DNA of 64,000 bases from Clostridiales bacterium (GCA_019419995.1 JAHZHZ010000001.1:164626-228625); one strand, 5' to 3'. Positions 1 to 9,469 are shown, counted from the stretch's first letter. The notes: a model not told the origin generated them from the letters alone. Numbers and translations: made by a program.

Positions 1-802
1 CCGTGTTGCCATATACAGAGGCATAGGCCAGCAGTACGCCCTTCTCTTCCGGTTGATAGGAGGCCCAGTGGAGATACTTATCGATGAAATCCCCTAGATT
101 TCGCCGCCACACGAAGCCATGAAGAGGGCAGACCATTTCGATTTCGATGCTGGAAGCTTTTTTAAGAATGGCTTTCACCTGAGTGCCATATTTACCCACG
201 ATGTTGGTGTAGTAGCGTCGCGCTTCGTCCATATAATCCCGCTCAAAGTTTACCTGATCGGCAAAAATGCACCCATTGAGGCTGCCGAAGGTGCCGAAGG
301 CATCGGCGGAAAAGAGGATCTTTCCCGTGATTTCATAGGTCATCATTACTTCCGGCCAGTGCACCATGGGGGCCATGACGAAGGTAAATTGCAGACTGCC
401 GGTGCTGAGCACGTCGCCCTCATTGACGATCTGATAGGATACGTCCTTGTCCAGATCAAAGTATTGATCCAGCATGACCCGCAGCTTCTGGTTGCAGATC
501 ACGGTGGTCTCGGGGTAGCGCATCAGCAGTTCTGCTACGGTAGCGGCATGGTCGGGTTCCATGTGGTTGATCACCAGGTAGTCAAGCTTACGGCCTTGAA
601 GCATGTGCGCCAGATTTTCGAAGAACTGGCCGGAAACGGAGCGATCCACAGTATCCATCACCAGGGTCTTTTCATCATCGATGAAATAGCTGTTGTAGGA
701 TACGCCGCCGGGGATGGGATAAACGTTTTCAAACAGGGCCAGACGGCGATCCTCGCCGCCAATCCAGGTGATTTGTTTCGTTACGCTTCTGACACAGTAC
801 AT
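1..802 (-). CDS. fprA: Flavodiiron protein (A-type flavoprotein, FprA family), 3' end missing
   Basis: The visible 267 codons are the N-terminal diiron (metallo-beta-lactamase-like) domain of a flavodiiron protein, which reduces O2 or NO with electrons from rubredoxin or a similar donor in the cytoplasm. The diiron-site motif HMEPDHAAT (about residues 100-108), the later VHWPEVMM, SADAFG and CPLHG segments match the family. The reading frame leaves the window just where the flavodoxin domain starts (AYASVYGNT resembles the FMN phosphate loop). The ATG at 802 is preceded by GAAAGGA at a good distance. The family assignment is firm; whether O2 or NO is the substrate cannot be told. Confidence 0.93.
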   Translation of the reverse strand, partial: MYCVRSVTKQITWIGGEDRRLALFENVYPIPGGVSYNSYFIDDEKTLVMDTVDRSVSGQFFENLAHMLQGRKLDYLVINHMEPDHAATVAELLMRYPETTVICNQKLRVMLDQYFDLDKDVSYQIVNEGDVLSTGSLQFTFVMAPMVHWPEVMMTYEITGKILFSADAFGTFGSLNGCIFADQVNFERDYMDEARRYYTNIVGKYGTQVKAILKKASSIEIEMVCPLHGFVWRRNLGDFIDKYLHWASYQPEEKGVLLAYASVYGNT

Positions 803-875
803 ATCTATGCTTCCTTTCTGGGGAGAGTAGTTCACTTCCATTATATCACTATAAACAACATTTGCCAAATTAAAA

Positions 876-2318
876 CTATTTTTTTGCCCAGGTTGCTGGC
901 GAAAGAGTGAGCAACAGTGGGAAGATTTCCAAGCGTCCAAGAAGCATCGACAAGGAGAGCACAATCTTGGAGAATGGAGAGTATCCCACATAGCTGGACG
1001 CGGGTCCTACTGCGCCCAGACCCGGACCAATGTTATTAAAGCAGGAGAAGGTGGCGCTAAGATTTTCCACCATACCGTACTTATCCAGGCTCAACAACAG
1101 GTAGACGGTTACCATGCACACCATATAAATGGCAAAATAACTGCTCACCCCCTTGAGAATGGCACCATCCACCGGCTTGCCCTCAAATTTGATGGCATTA
1201 ACGGAGCGGGGATGAAGCAAATGGCGGATCTCCCGGCCGATCATCTTGATCAGCAGTACGGCCCGAGAGACTTTTAAGCCGCCGCCAGTAGAGCCGGCAC
1301 AGGCTCCTATCATCATTAGCAGCAGCAGAACGCTCTTGGAAAACTCCGGCCAGAGGTTAAAATCGGTGGTGGCGTAGCCGGTGGTAGTTATGATGGAGGA
1401 AACCTGAAAAGCAGAAAGACGAATGGCCTCGCTGAAATTGTGGTACAGGGGAAGAATGTTGGCGGTAATCAATGCGATGCTCACCAGCACGATTCCCAAG
1501 TAGTACCAGAATTCACTGCTGCGCACCGCAGAGCGGAAGCGGCAAGCCAGAAGCAGGTAATATAGATTAAAGTTTACCCCAAAAAGGAACATAAATACAG
1601 TGATTACCCATTGCAAATAAGGGCTATAACCGGCAATGCTGTCGGCTTTGACACCAAAACCGCCGGTGCCTGCCGTGCCAAAGGCGTGCACAATGCTTTC
1701 AAACAGGGGCATGCCTCCCAAGAGCATCAGCACAATTTGAGCAAAGGTCATACCTACATAGATTTTATAGAGGATGCTGGCAGTGTCCCGGGCTCGGGGC
1801 AACAGTTTGCCTACGGAAGGCCCGGGCATTTCTGCGCGCAGAATGTGCATGGACCGGTCGTTGACCCCGGGTACAATGGCCATTACAAACACAAGTACGC
1901 CCATACCGCCTACCCAGTGAGTAAAGCTGCGCCAGAACAACAGCCCTTTGCTCATGGATTCCACATTTGTGAGGATAGATGCTCCTGTGGTGGTAAAACC
2001 GCTGACAGTTTCAAAGAAGGCATCTACGTAGGAGGGAATCTCCCCGCTGAGGTAAAAGGGCAGAGCGCCTACTGCGGAGAGAACCAACCAGGCCATGGCC
2101 ACGGTAACGAAACCTTCCCTGGCGTAAATCATATGGCTTTTGGGCTGAAAAAGGCGACGTAGAATGACACCAAGCAGCAGGGCAACGGCAGCAGAAGCTA
2201 ACAGAGACCACAGACAGCTTTCTCTGTAGAGAACAGCGGCTAGCGCGGGAAGCAGCAAGAGGGAGGCTTCTACTTCAAGCATCAGTCCCACTGTGTTGAA
2301 TACCATTTTTCGATTCAT
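876..2318 (-). CDS. trkH: Trk/Ktr potassium uptake channel subunit TrkH
   Basis: A 480-residue integral membrane protein of the TrkH/KtrB superfamily, which forms the K+ translocation pore. The four pore-loop signatures are visible: TTTGAS (about 109-114), GTAGTGGFG, TTTGYATTDF and FNNIGPGLGAVG. Many hydrophobic helices separate them. The gene follows trkA by 15 bases on the same strand, so both are co-transcribed and TrkA is the expected cytoplasmic gating partner. Length is normal for the family. Confidence 0.95.
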   Translation of the reverse strand: MNRKMVFNTVGLMLEVEASLLLLPALAAVLYRESCLWSLLASAAVALLLGVILRRLFQPKSHMIYAREGFVTVAMAWLVLSAVGALPFYLSGEIPSYVDAFFETVSGFTTTGASILTNVESMSKGLLFWRSFTHWVGGMGVLVFVMAIVPGVNDRSMHILRAEMPGPSVGKLLPRARDTASILYKIYVGMTFAQIVLMLLGGMPLFESIVHAFGTAGTGGFGVKADSIAGYSPYLQWVITVFMFLFGVNFNLYYLLLACRFRSAVRSSEFWYYLGIVLVSIALITANILPLYHNFSEAIRLSAFQVSSIITTTGYATTDFNLWPEFSKSVLLLLMMIGACAGSTGGGLKVSRAVLLIKMIGREIRHLLHPRSVNAIKFEGKPVDGAILKGVSSYFAIYMVCMVTVYLLLSLDKYGMVENLSATFSCFNNIGPGLGAVGPASSYVGYSPFSKIVLSLSMLLGRLEIFPLLLTLSPATWAKK

Positions 2319-2333
2319 ACCGGCGTGAGCACC

Positions 2334-3695
2334 TCACTGCAGAAGAATATCGGACAGATCATTAATTTGGTGGCCTGCCGCAAGTACGACCACCCGGTCG
2401 CCGCTTTGAATGCAGTCGTCACCTGCGGGGATGATGGCTTTGCGCCCGCGGAGTATGCCTGCAATCAATATTCCGGGCTTGAGCCGCATTTCTTTAAGAA
2501 GAGTGCCAGCCATTTGGAAATCAGGCTGTACCCTGAATTCCAGAGCTTCAGCCTTGCCATCCATGAGTTTGTACAAAGTTTCCACATTGCTGCCCAGAGA
2601 GTTTTGCAGGGCGCGGGCGTAGCGGGAGAGCACGTTGGTGCTGGCGCTTCGTGCGGAAATCAGGCTGTCCAGCCCCAGCTTTTCTGCAATGAAGCCCAAC
2701 TCTTCCCGGTTGACTTTTGGGATTACCTTAGGCACACCCTGAGAAGCGGCATAGAAGGCCATGAGGATGTTTTCTTCATCCATCCCAGTGAGAGAGGCAA
2801 AGGCATCCATGGAGCGCAAGCCTTCTTCCAGCAGTAGTTCCTGTTGCGCGCCGTCTCCGCAGATGACAACGGCGCCCGGCAGGGCTTCGCTGATTTCTTG
2901 ACAGCGGTGGCGGCTTCGATCGATGATTTTAACGCTACTTCCACTACTGAGCAACATTTTTGCCAGGTAATACCCCATTCGGCTGGCTCCTAAAATCATT
3001 ACATTGCGGGCTTGCTTTTTTAAGATACCCAACATGCGTAATAATTTTTGAATTTCCACCGGTGCTGCAGTGAGTTCAATGCGATCACCGCTTCGCAGTT
3101 CGAAACTGCCGTCAGGGATGAATACACGCTCCCCGCGCTGAACGGCACAGATCAGAAATTTGGCCTGATACTTTTTGCGTAATTCGCTCAGCTGTACACC
3201 GCAAAAGGGAGAATTATCCCGTACAACCAGTTCCACCATTTCCAGACTGCGCCTGGAGAAGTATTCAATTTTTGCTGCGCTGGGAAGCTTAAAGAGGTGA
3301 TATAGTTCCTGCGCGGCCAACAGATCCGGGTTAAGTGACATGGAGAGATTCAGATGTTGGCGCATGAAGCCCAGATTTCGATCATTGTATTCAGGGCTGC
3401 GAATACGGGCTACAGTGTGGCGGGCACCCATTTTGCGAGCAATGAAACAGCTGAGCATATTCAGCTCGTCTGAATCTGTAACCGCCACAAATAGTTCTGC
3501 TTTTTCAATGCCGGCCTCTGACAAGGTCTCACAGTCTGTGGCGCTGCCACAGACGCACATGCTGTCATGCATGTTGGAAATTTCCTCGATGACAGTGGGA
3601 TTGGAATCCACAGCGACGATATCGTGGCCTTCCGCAAGCAGGGCAGAGAGCAGAGTAATGCCAATTTTGCCGCAGCCGGCAATGATAATGTTCAT
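2334..3695 (-). CDS. trkA: Trk potassium uptake regulatory subunit TrkA
   Basis: A 453-residue cytoplasmic protein with two RCK modules, each with a Rossmann NAD-binding half and a TrkA-C half. The first Rossmann motif is GCGKIG at residues 7-12, the second is GASRMG near residue 235. In the family, TrkA binds NAD(H) or adenine nucleotides and gates TrkH. It is the promoter-proximal gene of the trkA-trkH operon; the ATG at 3695 follows AAAGGATG. An AT-rich stretch with a TATAAT box lies about 70 bases upstream, but no convincing -35 was found. Confidence 0.95.
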   Translation of the reverse strand: MNIIIAGCGKIGITLLSALLAEGHDIVAVDSNPTVIEEISNMHDSMCVCGSATDCETLSEAGIEKAELFVAVTDSDELNMLSCFIARKMGARHTVARIRSPEYNDRNLGFMRQHLNLSMSLNPDLLAAQELYHLFKLPSAAKIEYFSRRSLEMVELVVRDNSPFCGVQLSELRKKYQAKFLICAVQRGERVFIPDGSFELRSGDRIELTAAPVEIQKLLRMLGILKKQARNVMILGASRMGYYLAKMLLSSGSSVKIIDRSRHRCQEISEALPGAVVICGDGAQQELLLEEGLRSMDAFASLTGMDEENILMAFYAASQGVPKVIPKVNREELGFIAEKLGLDSLISARSASTNVLSRYARALQNSLGSNVETLYKLMDGKAEALEFRVQPDFQMAGTLLKEMRLKPGILIAGILRGRKAIIPAGDDCIQSGDRVVVLAAGHQINDLSDILLQ

Positions 3696-3927
3696 ACGTT
3701 CATCCTTTTATCCATATTGATAGAATCTTAATGCGAATAAAGATATCTTTATTATATTATAATGTATGTAATTTTTCTACTATTTTTGCAATAAATTACG
3801 TGTGCATGCGAAATTGAGCGAAATATTTCCACTGTAGTACTTCTCCAGAAAGACAACTCATTTTAAAAGATGATGCTTGTGGGAAAAGGCTCTCTGTAGC
3901 GTACTGCGAATTCCGTGCTGACAATAA

Positions 3928-3953
3928 AGGAGCGCTCCAAACGAAGCGCTCCT
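3928..3953. terminator. Hairpin terminator of the FGGY kinase-phosphohexomutase operon
   Basis: Perfect 9-bp inverted repeat AGGAGCGCT / AGCGCTCCT with an 8-base loop, placed just downstream of the minus-strand stop at 3965. On the minus strand the stem is followed by TTTATTGT, a weak T tract. Confidence 0.7.
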
Positions 3954-3964
3954 GATCATAAAAT

Positions 3965-5320
3965 TTATTTGTCCAGAAGGTTTATATCGACGAGGACAGA
4001 TCGAACCGTATTGGGTAAAACAGAGCAAAGGCGGCTAAGCAACTCCTTCAGCTGCGCTGCACTGCGAGCTTCAGCCCGCAAGGTGATCTGCTCCGCTGTG
4101 ACAGACTTGCGCAACAGGAACCAACCATTTTGGAATTCAGCCCGCACGCCGTCCAAATGACTGATCTGGGCACCTTCAGAGTCAGCCATTTTCTCTGCAG
4201 CATCCAGCCAACTTTGCTGTTGGTCGTAGGGGCAGGGAATGCGGATATCCGGAGTGATGGGCGGACATTGGATTTTTCCAACCAGAGATCCCAGACTTTC
4301 GTTTCCGGAGGCGATTAGCTCTGCCATTAATAGTGCGGCGAACAAACCGTCATCATATCCCAATTCGCCAAAGAAAAAATGTCCGCTCACTTCTCCCGCC
4401 AGCGCGGCGCCATTTTCCAAAAAGCGTTTTTTGATGAAAGCATGACCGCTCCTCTCCGGCAACGGGGTACCGCCCATTTCCAAAACGGCATCCCGGATGA
4501 TGGAGGAGGATTTCTGATCGTATACCACGGGTGTAGGCCTGGACCTGAGCAATGAACGAATGAAAAGCACAAGGGACTTTTCATTTTGTACTGGTACACC
4601 TGTTTCATCTATAAAGACTGCCCGGTCACCATCGCCGTCAAAGGCCACACCAAAGTCTGCGCCGGCCTCTCGAACTGCCTGACAGGTTTGGCCAAGGCAG
4701 CTGTAGTCAGCGGGATTTGGAGAACGATCGGGAAAGGCTCCATTGGGCACACAACTCAATTCTGTCACCCGATATCCTGCTTGCCGGAAGGCTTGAGGGG
4801 CCACATTTCCCATGGCACCGCAGCCTGCGTCTACCAACACGTGCAGCGGCCGGGAAGCGTGGAAACGAGTCGCGAGGGAATCCAGGTATTCAGGGATGAT
4901 ATCCCAGTGGCTCAGATGGCCGGAGCCAGTGGCAAATTCGTTTAGTGCAACCAGAGATTGCAATTTATCCATGATGGCACGAGTGACCGGCTGGCTGCCG
5001 ATCATAAATTTTATGCCGTTGTATTCAGGAGGATTGTGGGAGGCTGTGACCGTGGCTCCCGCTCCCGCACCGGAGCGTTTGAGGGCAAAGTATAATACGG
5101 GCGTGGGAATTGTGCCCAGATCCACCGGATTGGCTCCGGAGTCCAGCAGTCCGCGCAGGAGTTCTTCTTTTAACTCTGGTGTGGACAGGCGAACGTCACC
5201 GCCTACCAGGAATTTGCCTGGGGCCAGGGTGGCCAACCCTCGCCCGATGCCATAAGCGTCCCGTGCAGTCAGTTCCTTTCCATAGATGCCACGCACGTCG
5301 CAATCCTTATATATGCTCAT
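3965..5320 (-). CDS. Phosphomannomutase/phosphoglucomutase family protein
   Basis: A 451-residue alpha-D-phosphohexomutase. The phosphoserine loop TASHNPPEYNG carries the catalytic serine at about residue 94; the Mg2+ loop is DGDGDR; the sugar-binding loop is GEVSGH; a C-terminal phosphate-binding domain follows. These enzymes interconvert hexose 6- and 1-phosphates in the cytoplasm. The gene directly abuts the upstream FGGY kinase gene (stop TAA followed at once by ATG), so the two are translationally coupled. Preference for mannose or glucose phosphate cannot be fixed from sequence. A second, only distantly similar member lies at 55647. Confidence 0.9.
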   Translation of the reverse strand: MSIYKDCDVRGIYGKELTARDAYGIGRGLATLAPGKFLVGGDVRLSTPELKEELLRGLLDSGANPVDLGTIPTPVLYFALKRSGAGAGATVTASHNPPEYNGIKFMIGSQPVTRAIMDKLQSLVALNEFATGSGHLSHWDIIPEYLDSLATRFHASRPLHVLVDAGCGAMGNVAPQAFRQAGYRVTELSCVPNGAFPDRSPNPADYSCLGQTCQAVREAGADFGVAFDGDGDRAVFIDETGVPVQNEKSLVLFIRSLLRSRPTPVVYDQKSSSIIRDAVLEMGGTPLPERSGHAFIKKRFLENGAALAGEVSGHFFFGELGYDDGLFAALLMAELIASGNESLGSLVGKIQCPPITPDIRIPCPYDQQQSWLDAAEKMADSEGAQISHLDGVRAEFQNGWFLLRKSVTAEQITLRAEARSAAQLKELLSRLCSVLPNTVRSVLVDINLLDK

Positions 5321-6760
5321 TTAAACCTCCACATTGTAGATTTTTTGAATGTCTTCTCGGAAGTGCGCATAAATATCCCCATACTGTTCGGTCAGCGCAG
5401 CATCCGGATCTACCAGCGTGCGGTAGCGAATCATGGCCTCTGCGGCCGCTTCCAGAGAACCAAAATGTCCGGATGCGGCCAGCAGAGCGGATCCCATGGC
5501 CGCGTCTACCACTTCTGGCACCTTCAATTGGCGTCCCAGAATGGAGGCGCGAATCTTCAGCCACAGCGGGCTGCGGCAAGCCCCGCCAGTGGTGCAGATG
5601 CTGGGGCCTACTTCACAACCCAGTGACTGCATTCGTTCGAAGGACAACCGTTCAGCAAAACCTACACCTTCCATGATGGCAGGATACAGCTTGCCCCCAG
5701 TGACATCTCCTACATAAAAGGCTTCACAGTCTGGATGGACGAAGGGGAAGCGTTCTCCCCTGCCCACAAGGGGATAGCATCGCACGCCGGTGGGGATCAG
5801 ATTTTCGCTGGCTGCATTCATTTCGTCAAAACTCTTTTCGCCCCGGGCAAAATTCAGAATCCGGCCTCCCAGATTTGCCGCACCGCCCAGTAACCACTCG
5901 CCGCCGGGAAGCCGGTGGGAGTAGCTGGAGCCACTGGGATCGATAACCAGCTTTTTGGTGACGCCCTTCAGCACGAAGGTGGTGCCGATGATAGAGGCCC
6001 AGCGACCAGCGCCAACGGCACCAGCGGCCAAGGCAGACGCATAGCCGTCAGTGGAACCACCGGTGATCAGCGTAGAAGGAGACAGACCTAACCGTCGGGC
6101 TGTGGCGGGGGAGACTTGGGCGACGGCAGATCCAGGAGCGGATATTCGGGGCAATTTGTTTAAATCCAGCCCTAATACGGAAGCGTATGTTTTCGGCCAG
6201 CATCCGTCAATCAGGTCATAGCCTGTTTTGAGAGCATTGCTGTAATCCGATACGGCAAATTCTCCCGACAGGGTTCCGGCAATATAATCTGCCTGATGTG
6301 CAAAGAGAGCGGTGCGCTCATAAATTTGAGGCAATTGATCGTGAATCCAGAGAATGCGGGGCAGGGAAAAGGATGCGCCGAAGCGGTAACCCAGCTTGTC
6401 CTCTATTGAGCCCATGCTCTGATGGATGCGAGTTGCCTGGACTCTTGCGCGGGGATCATTGTACATAATTCCGTTGGTGAGAGGACGCATATCCCGGTCC
6501 AGGGGAACAATCGTGCCACTTGTACCGTCTATAGAAATGGCAACGATTTCCTCAGGGTGTGCGATTTCAGCGGTACAGGCGCGAATAGCGGTTTCCGCTG
6601 CTGAGATCCAGTCCGCAGGGGATTGTTCGTACCATCCTTCCTGCTGCGCGATATTCAAGGTGGAAAAGGGGACAGAGTGAGCGGTGGCCAGTTCTCCCCG
6701 CTCATTGACAACCACACAGCGTACGCCCTGTGTTCCGGCGTCGATTCCCATAAAGAGCAT
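5321..6760 (-). CDS. FGGY-family carbohydrate kinase (xylulokinase/ribulokinase-like)
   Basis: A 479-residue sugar kinase of the FGGY family. GIDAGTQG near the N-terminus is the first phosphate loop; ISIDGTSGT, GGSTDGYASAL and TTGGACRSPLW are the further ATPase-fold motifs. The substrate is probably a pentulose or related ketose, phosphorylated for entry into the pentose phosphate pathway; exact substrate unknown. The frame stays open upstream, but GAGGAG ends 9 bases before the ATG at 6760, which makes this the best start; the ATG at 6766 would be too close. The promoter and a probable operator are at 6784-6820. Co-transcribed with the phosphohexomutase. Confidence 0.88.
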   Translation of the reverse strand: MLFMGIDAGTQGVRCVVVNERGELATAHSVPFSTLNIAQQEGWYEQSPADWISAAETAIRACTAEIAHPEEIVAISIDGTSGTIVPLDRDMRPLTNGIMYNDPRARVQATRIHQSMGSIEDKLGYRFGASFSLPRILWIHDQLPQIYERTALFAHQADYIAGTLSGEFAVSDYSNALKTGYDLIDGCWPKTYASVLGLDLNKLPRISAPGSAVAQVSPATARRLGLSPSTLITGGSTDGYASALAAGAVGAGRWASIIGTTFVLKGVTKKLVIDPSGSSYSHRLPGGEWLLGGAANLGGRILNFARGEKSFDEMNAASENLIPTGVRCYPLVGRGERFPFVHPDCEAFYVGDVTGGKLYPAIMEGVGFAERLSFERMQSLGCEVGPSICTTGGACRSPLWLKIRASILGRQLKVPEVVDAAMGSALLAASGHFGSLEAAAEAMIRYRTLVDPDAALTEQYGDIYAHFREDIQKIYNVEV

Positions 6761-6783
6761 GCGCATCAACTCCTCATACTTTA

Positions 6784-6820
6784 TTGTATTCATTATAACG
6801 AATACAAGACAGAGGGGCAA
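6784..6820 (-). promoter_or_regulatory. Promoter with overlapping palindromic operator for the FGGY kinase operon
   Basis: On the minus strand TTGCCC (6820-6815), a 17-base spacer and TATAAT (6797-6792) form a strong sigma-A promoter. A perfect 8-bp inverted repeat TTGTATTC-N8-GAATACAA (6784-6807) covers the -10 box, the position expected for a repressor site. The half-site TTGTATT recurs near the rpiR-like gene at 20453-20459 and 20517-20523. Confidence 0.7.
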
Positions 6821-6871
6821 GCAGATTTTGTTCCCGGGAATTAAATCCGATAATTTCAGGAGGTTCATGCC

Positions 6872-7606
6872 GTGTTTATATTTCCAGCATACAATGTTGA
6901 TCCAACGCGAGAGAAAAGTATCGGAGATGATATCCAGATGAAACGAATCAAACTTGGGCGGGAGGTTTGGATGCTATTATATCTGCCGCTGTATTTATTG
7001 ATTTTCTATCTGGCTGAGCGCACACAGGTTTCCCGTTACTGGATTACTGACTGTGCGCTGGATTTGAAAATTCCGTTTGTTCCAGGTTTTGTATTTGCCT
7101 ATGTTAGCTGGTATCCGTTAATGATCGGCATGACCCTGTGGCTTCTGGTTAAAGATAGGCGAACTTTTATAGAATATGGATGGATGGTTATTTTGGGACT
7201 TTCAGCTTCCCTGGCGACCTTTTTCCTACTGCCCAGCGCCCAGAATCTTCGGCCCGTAGTGCTAGAGGGCAATGGATTGGCAGAACGACTGGTGAGCGGG
7301 ATTTATGCAGTGGATACCAATACCAATGTATTTCCAAGCATGCATGTGGTGGGTACCCTCGCTGCAATGTGTGCGGCTTTTCGGTCCTCTAGTATTAGGC
7401 CAACAGTCAAGTGGGGCATTGCGCTGTTGGGTTTGATGATCAATGTCTCCACGCTGTTGATTAAACAGCACGCAATTTTGGATATGTTGGGAGGTCTCAT
7501 CTATTTTGCAGTAGTGTATTTGCTGGTGTGTGTTCTTCCTCAATGCAGCAAAAACAGGAAGCGTTGCTCAAAAATGTCCAGGCGCGCTGGAACAACACAA
7601 CTATGA
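6872..7606 (+). CDS. PAP2-superfamily membrane phosphatase
   Basis: A 244-residue membrane protein with about six hydrophobic segments. It carries a PAP2 (type 2 phosphatidic acid phosphatase) core: FPSMH (motif 2, serine and histidine) and a later S-x5-KQHAILD (motif 3, with the catalytic histidine and aspartate). Such enzymes dephosphorylate lipid phosphates such as phosphatidate or undecaprenyl pyrophosphate, or act in inositol-lipid synthesis. The GTG at 6872 lies 8 bases after AGGAGG and is taken as start; the ATG at 6938 is an alternative that would remove a polar 22-residue extension. A short frame-shifted reading from the ATG at 6867 would end at 6941, overlapping that ATG. Confidence 0.82.
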   Translation: MFIFPAYNVDPTREKSIGDDIQMKRIKLGREVWMLLYLPLYLLIFYLAERTQVSRYWITDCALDLKIPFVPGFVFAYVSWYPLMIGMTLWLLVKDRRTFIEYGWMVILGLSASLATFFLLPSAQNLRPVVLEGNGLAERLVSGIYAVDTNTNVFPSMHVVGTLAAMCAAFRSSSIRPTVKWGIALLGLMINVSTLLIKQHAILDMLGGLIYFAVVYLLVCVLPQCSKNRKRCSKMSRRAGTTQL

Positions 7607-7650
7607 ATCTCATGATATTTCTTTAAATAGATTTTGACCATTTTCCAAAG

Positions 7651-7687
7651 AAAAGCCTCTGAAAGTAGTAGGATTTCAGAGGCTTTT
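7651..7687 (+). terminator. Rho-independent terminator after the PAP2 gene
   Basis: Fourteen-bp perfect inverted repeat AAAAGCCTCTGAAA / TTTCAGAGGCTTTT with a 9-base loop, ending in a T-rich run. It can work in both directions. Confidence 0.85.
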
Positions 7688-7879
7688 GTTATGGAATGAA
7701 TGCGCTAATATAGACTTGTGAATGATGTAGGATCTAAAAACCCTGTTGCTAAAATAGGAAGGCTGTGATATTCTAAAAATGTTGGTGTGAAAATTTAGTC
7801 CATATTCGTTAACATGGATAGTCTTGCCTTGGTTAATCAGTATACTGTTAAGATTTGCGGTATACAGAAAGGAGTTCTC

Positions 7880-9055
7880 ATGGAATATTTGACGGTTAAA
7901 GAAACGGCTAATCGATGGGGATTGTCTGTTCGAACGGTCAATATGTATTTAAATGAGGGGCGCATAGTTGGAGCAATCAGGAAAGAGCGAGGGTGGCTTG
8001 TTCCTTCAGATGCGCAAAAGCCAGTGGATCGCCGGCGCAAGCATGGCACCGCCGGGTTGACGAAGCAAAGAGCTAAGTGTTTCATGCCGATTTTGGCGCT
8101 TTCTTATGCGAGTGGCAAATTTCAGGATGCTGTTTTGCGGATTGAGGATGAAGAAGAGCGTGCTGTTGCCTGGGCTGGACAATTTTACTTTCAGGGTAAG
8201 GTGGATCAGGCGAAAGAGGCAGCAAAGTCCTGCTTTTCCAGTGAAAGTGCTGAAATTCGTCTCTCTGCGCGATGGCTGCATGCAATGGCATCGGTTGGCT
8301 GTGGGGATGTGCGTACCTGCATGGCCGATTTTGAGGAAATTCTGCGAGAAGGGCAATGCGCGCAGAATGAAACGGTGCGCATGGAAAGCGAACTCATTAC
8401 CATAATTTCGAAAATTTACTTCCATGAAGAAAATGCCGACATCGTTCATTTAATTCCGCATTTGTCTCGATTCCCTGAAGGTGTACGCTATATGGCTCTT
8501 TATGGAAGAACCCATGCCCTATATCTGCAAAAGCAATATCAGCGGACCATTGGAGAAGTGGAAGCGGCTATGGCTCTGATGCATCAGCCCTATCCAATTG
8601 CTGCTATTTATCTGAATATAGTGGGCGCGATGGCCTCGAATAGTCTTGCGCAACATCAGGAAGCTCAAAAATTTTTTGATCGTGCATGGGAAATTGCACT
8701 TCCAGAGGGATATTTTGAACCATTTGCGGAACATCATGGGATGCTACAAGGGTTGGTGGAACGCAAAATTCGGACCAATCAGCCGGAACTATACCAGCAA
8801 ATATCTGAAATTGTGTACCGATTCAGTCGGGCTTGGATGAAAATTCATAATCCAAATGCACGCTTTAAAGTGACGGATACCTTGACTCCCTACGAATTCT
8901 CCATTGCGATGCTGGCAGCAAAGGGACGAAGCAATCAGGAAATTGCGGATTATATGGCGATATCAGTTAGTTCAGTGAAAGCATATCTGGCTATTATTTA
9001 CCAGAAGATTGGAATAACAAAGCGCTCAGAATTAAAATACTACGTAAATTATTAG
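7880..9055 (+). CDS. Hybrid transcription regulator: excisionase-type HTH, helical repeats, LuxR-type HTH
   Basis: A 391-residue cytoplasmic protein. Residues 1-50 (YLTVKETANRWGLSVRTVNMYLNEGRI) are an excisionase/MerR-like winged helix followed by an RRRK basic stretch. The middle 250 residues are helical with TPR-like alanine-rich segments. The C-terminal 60 residues (LTPYEFSIAMLAAKGRSNQEIAD...VSSVKAYLAIIYQKIGI) are a LuxR-type HTH. This is MalT/LuxR-like with an added N-terminal DNA-binding domain. The ATG at 7880 sits behind AAAGGAG and fits the domain start; the frame is open further upstream. No linked target gene is obvious. The neighbouring sugar-acid operon is convergent, so regulation of it is only a possibility. 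Confidence 0.75.
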   Translation: MEYLTVKETANRWGLSVRTVNMYLNEGRIVGAIRKERGWLVPSDAQKPVDRRRKHGTAGLTKQRAKCFMPILALSYASGKFQDAVLRIEDEEERAVAWAGQFYFQGKVDQAKEAAKSCFSSESAEIRLSARWLHAMASVGCGDVRTCMADFEEILREGQCAQNETVRMESELITIISKIYFHEENADIVHLIPHLSRFPEGVRYMALYGRTHALYLQKQYQRTIGEVEAAMALMHQPYPIAAIYLNIVGAMASNSLAQHQEAQKFFDRAWEIALPEGYFEPFAEHHGMLQGLVERKIRTNQPELYQQISEIVYRFSRAWMKIHNPNARFKVTDTLTPYEFSIAMLAAKGRSNQEIADYMAISVSSVKAYLAIIYQKIGITKRSELKYYVNY

Positions 9056-9469
9056 AAATTTATAGTTTGAACGCAGGTCAACCAATTGTCAGACAGGCCG
9101 TACAATTAAGGAAAATGGCCTGCCTTTTTTATACATTTTTGGCGTTATGCCGATATCCATATGAAGGACAAAAGTTATAGTAGTTTTGCAGAGGGCGCTG
9201 GGTAGGACAGGGCACATAATTATCACAAGGGTTTAAGGGCATTTGAGCTCGTAAAGGGCACGAAAATGCGGAAGGCCAGTATATCATTGCGGCTATACTG
9301 ACAGCAGTGATCTTTTTGAAGCGGTTATTGCTGACCGCTTCAGGCTAGAAAAAATCAGGCTCCAGTGAATACATATGTTGAGAGACGCACGAAGCCCGCC
9401 GTTGATTTTTCTCGCGACAAGCGCGGTAAGTGAAACGGCGGGCTGAATAAATAGGGATAAAGAAGGAGA
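9056..9469. other. Gene-free convergent intergenic region with several inverted repeats
   Basis: No coding frame is convincing here. It holds a hairpin CAGGCC/GGCCTG (9094-9122) followed by six T for the plus-strand regulator gene, a 7-bp inverted repeat CAGTATA/TATACTG (9277-9300), an 8-bp inverted repeat GAAGCGGT/ACCGCTTC (9318-9341) and the large operon terminator at 9393-9444. The two middle repeats have no assigned role. Confidence 0.6.
9393..9444 (-). terminator. Large hairpin at the end of the sugar-acid operon
   Basis: Perfect 11-bp arms AGCCCGCCGTT / AACGGCGGGCT enclose a 30-base loop with an inner CGCG pairing. It lies 26 bases past the last minus-strand gene and is the natural end of that operon; a long T tract is missing. 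Confidence 0.6.

Noticed and set aside
6867..6941. 24-codon leader peptide ending on the internal ATG of the PAP2 gene
   Set aside because: The AGGAGG is better spaced for the GTG at 6872, which reads the PAP2 frame directly; a coupled leader peptide is possible but not needed.
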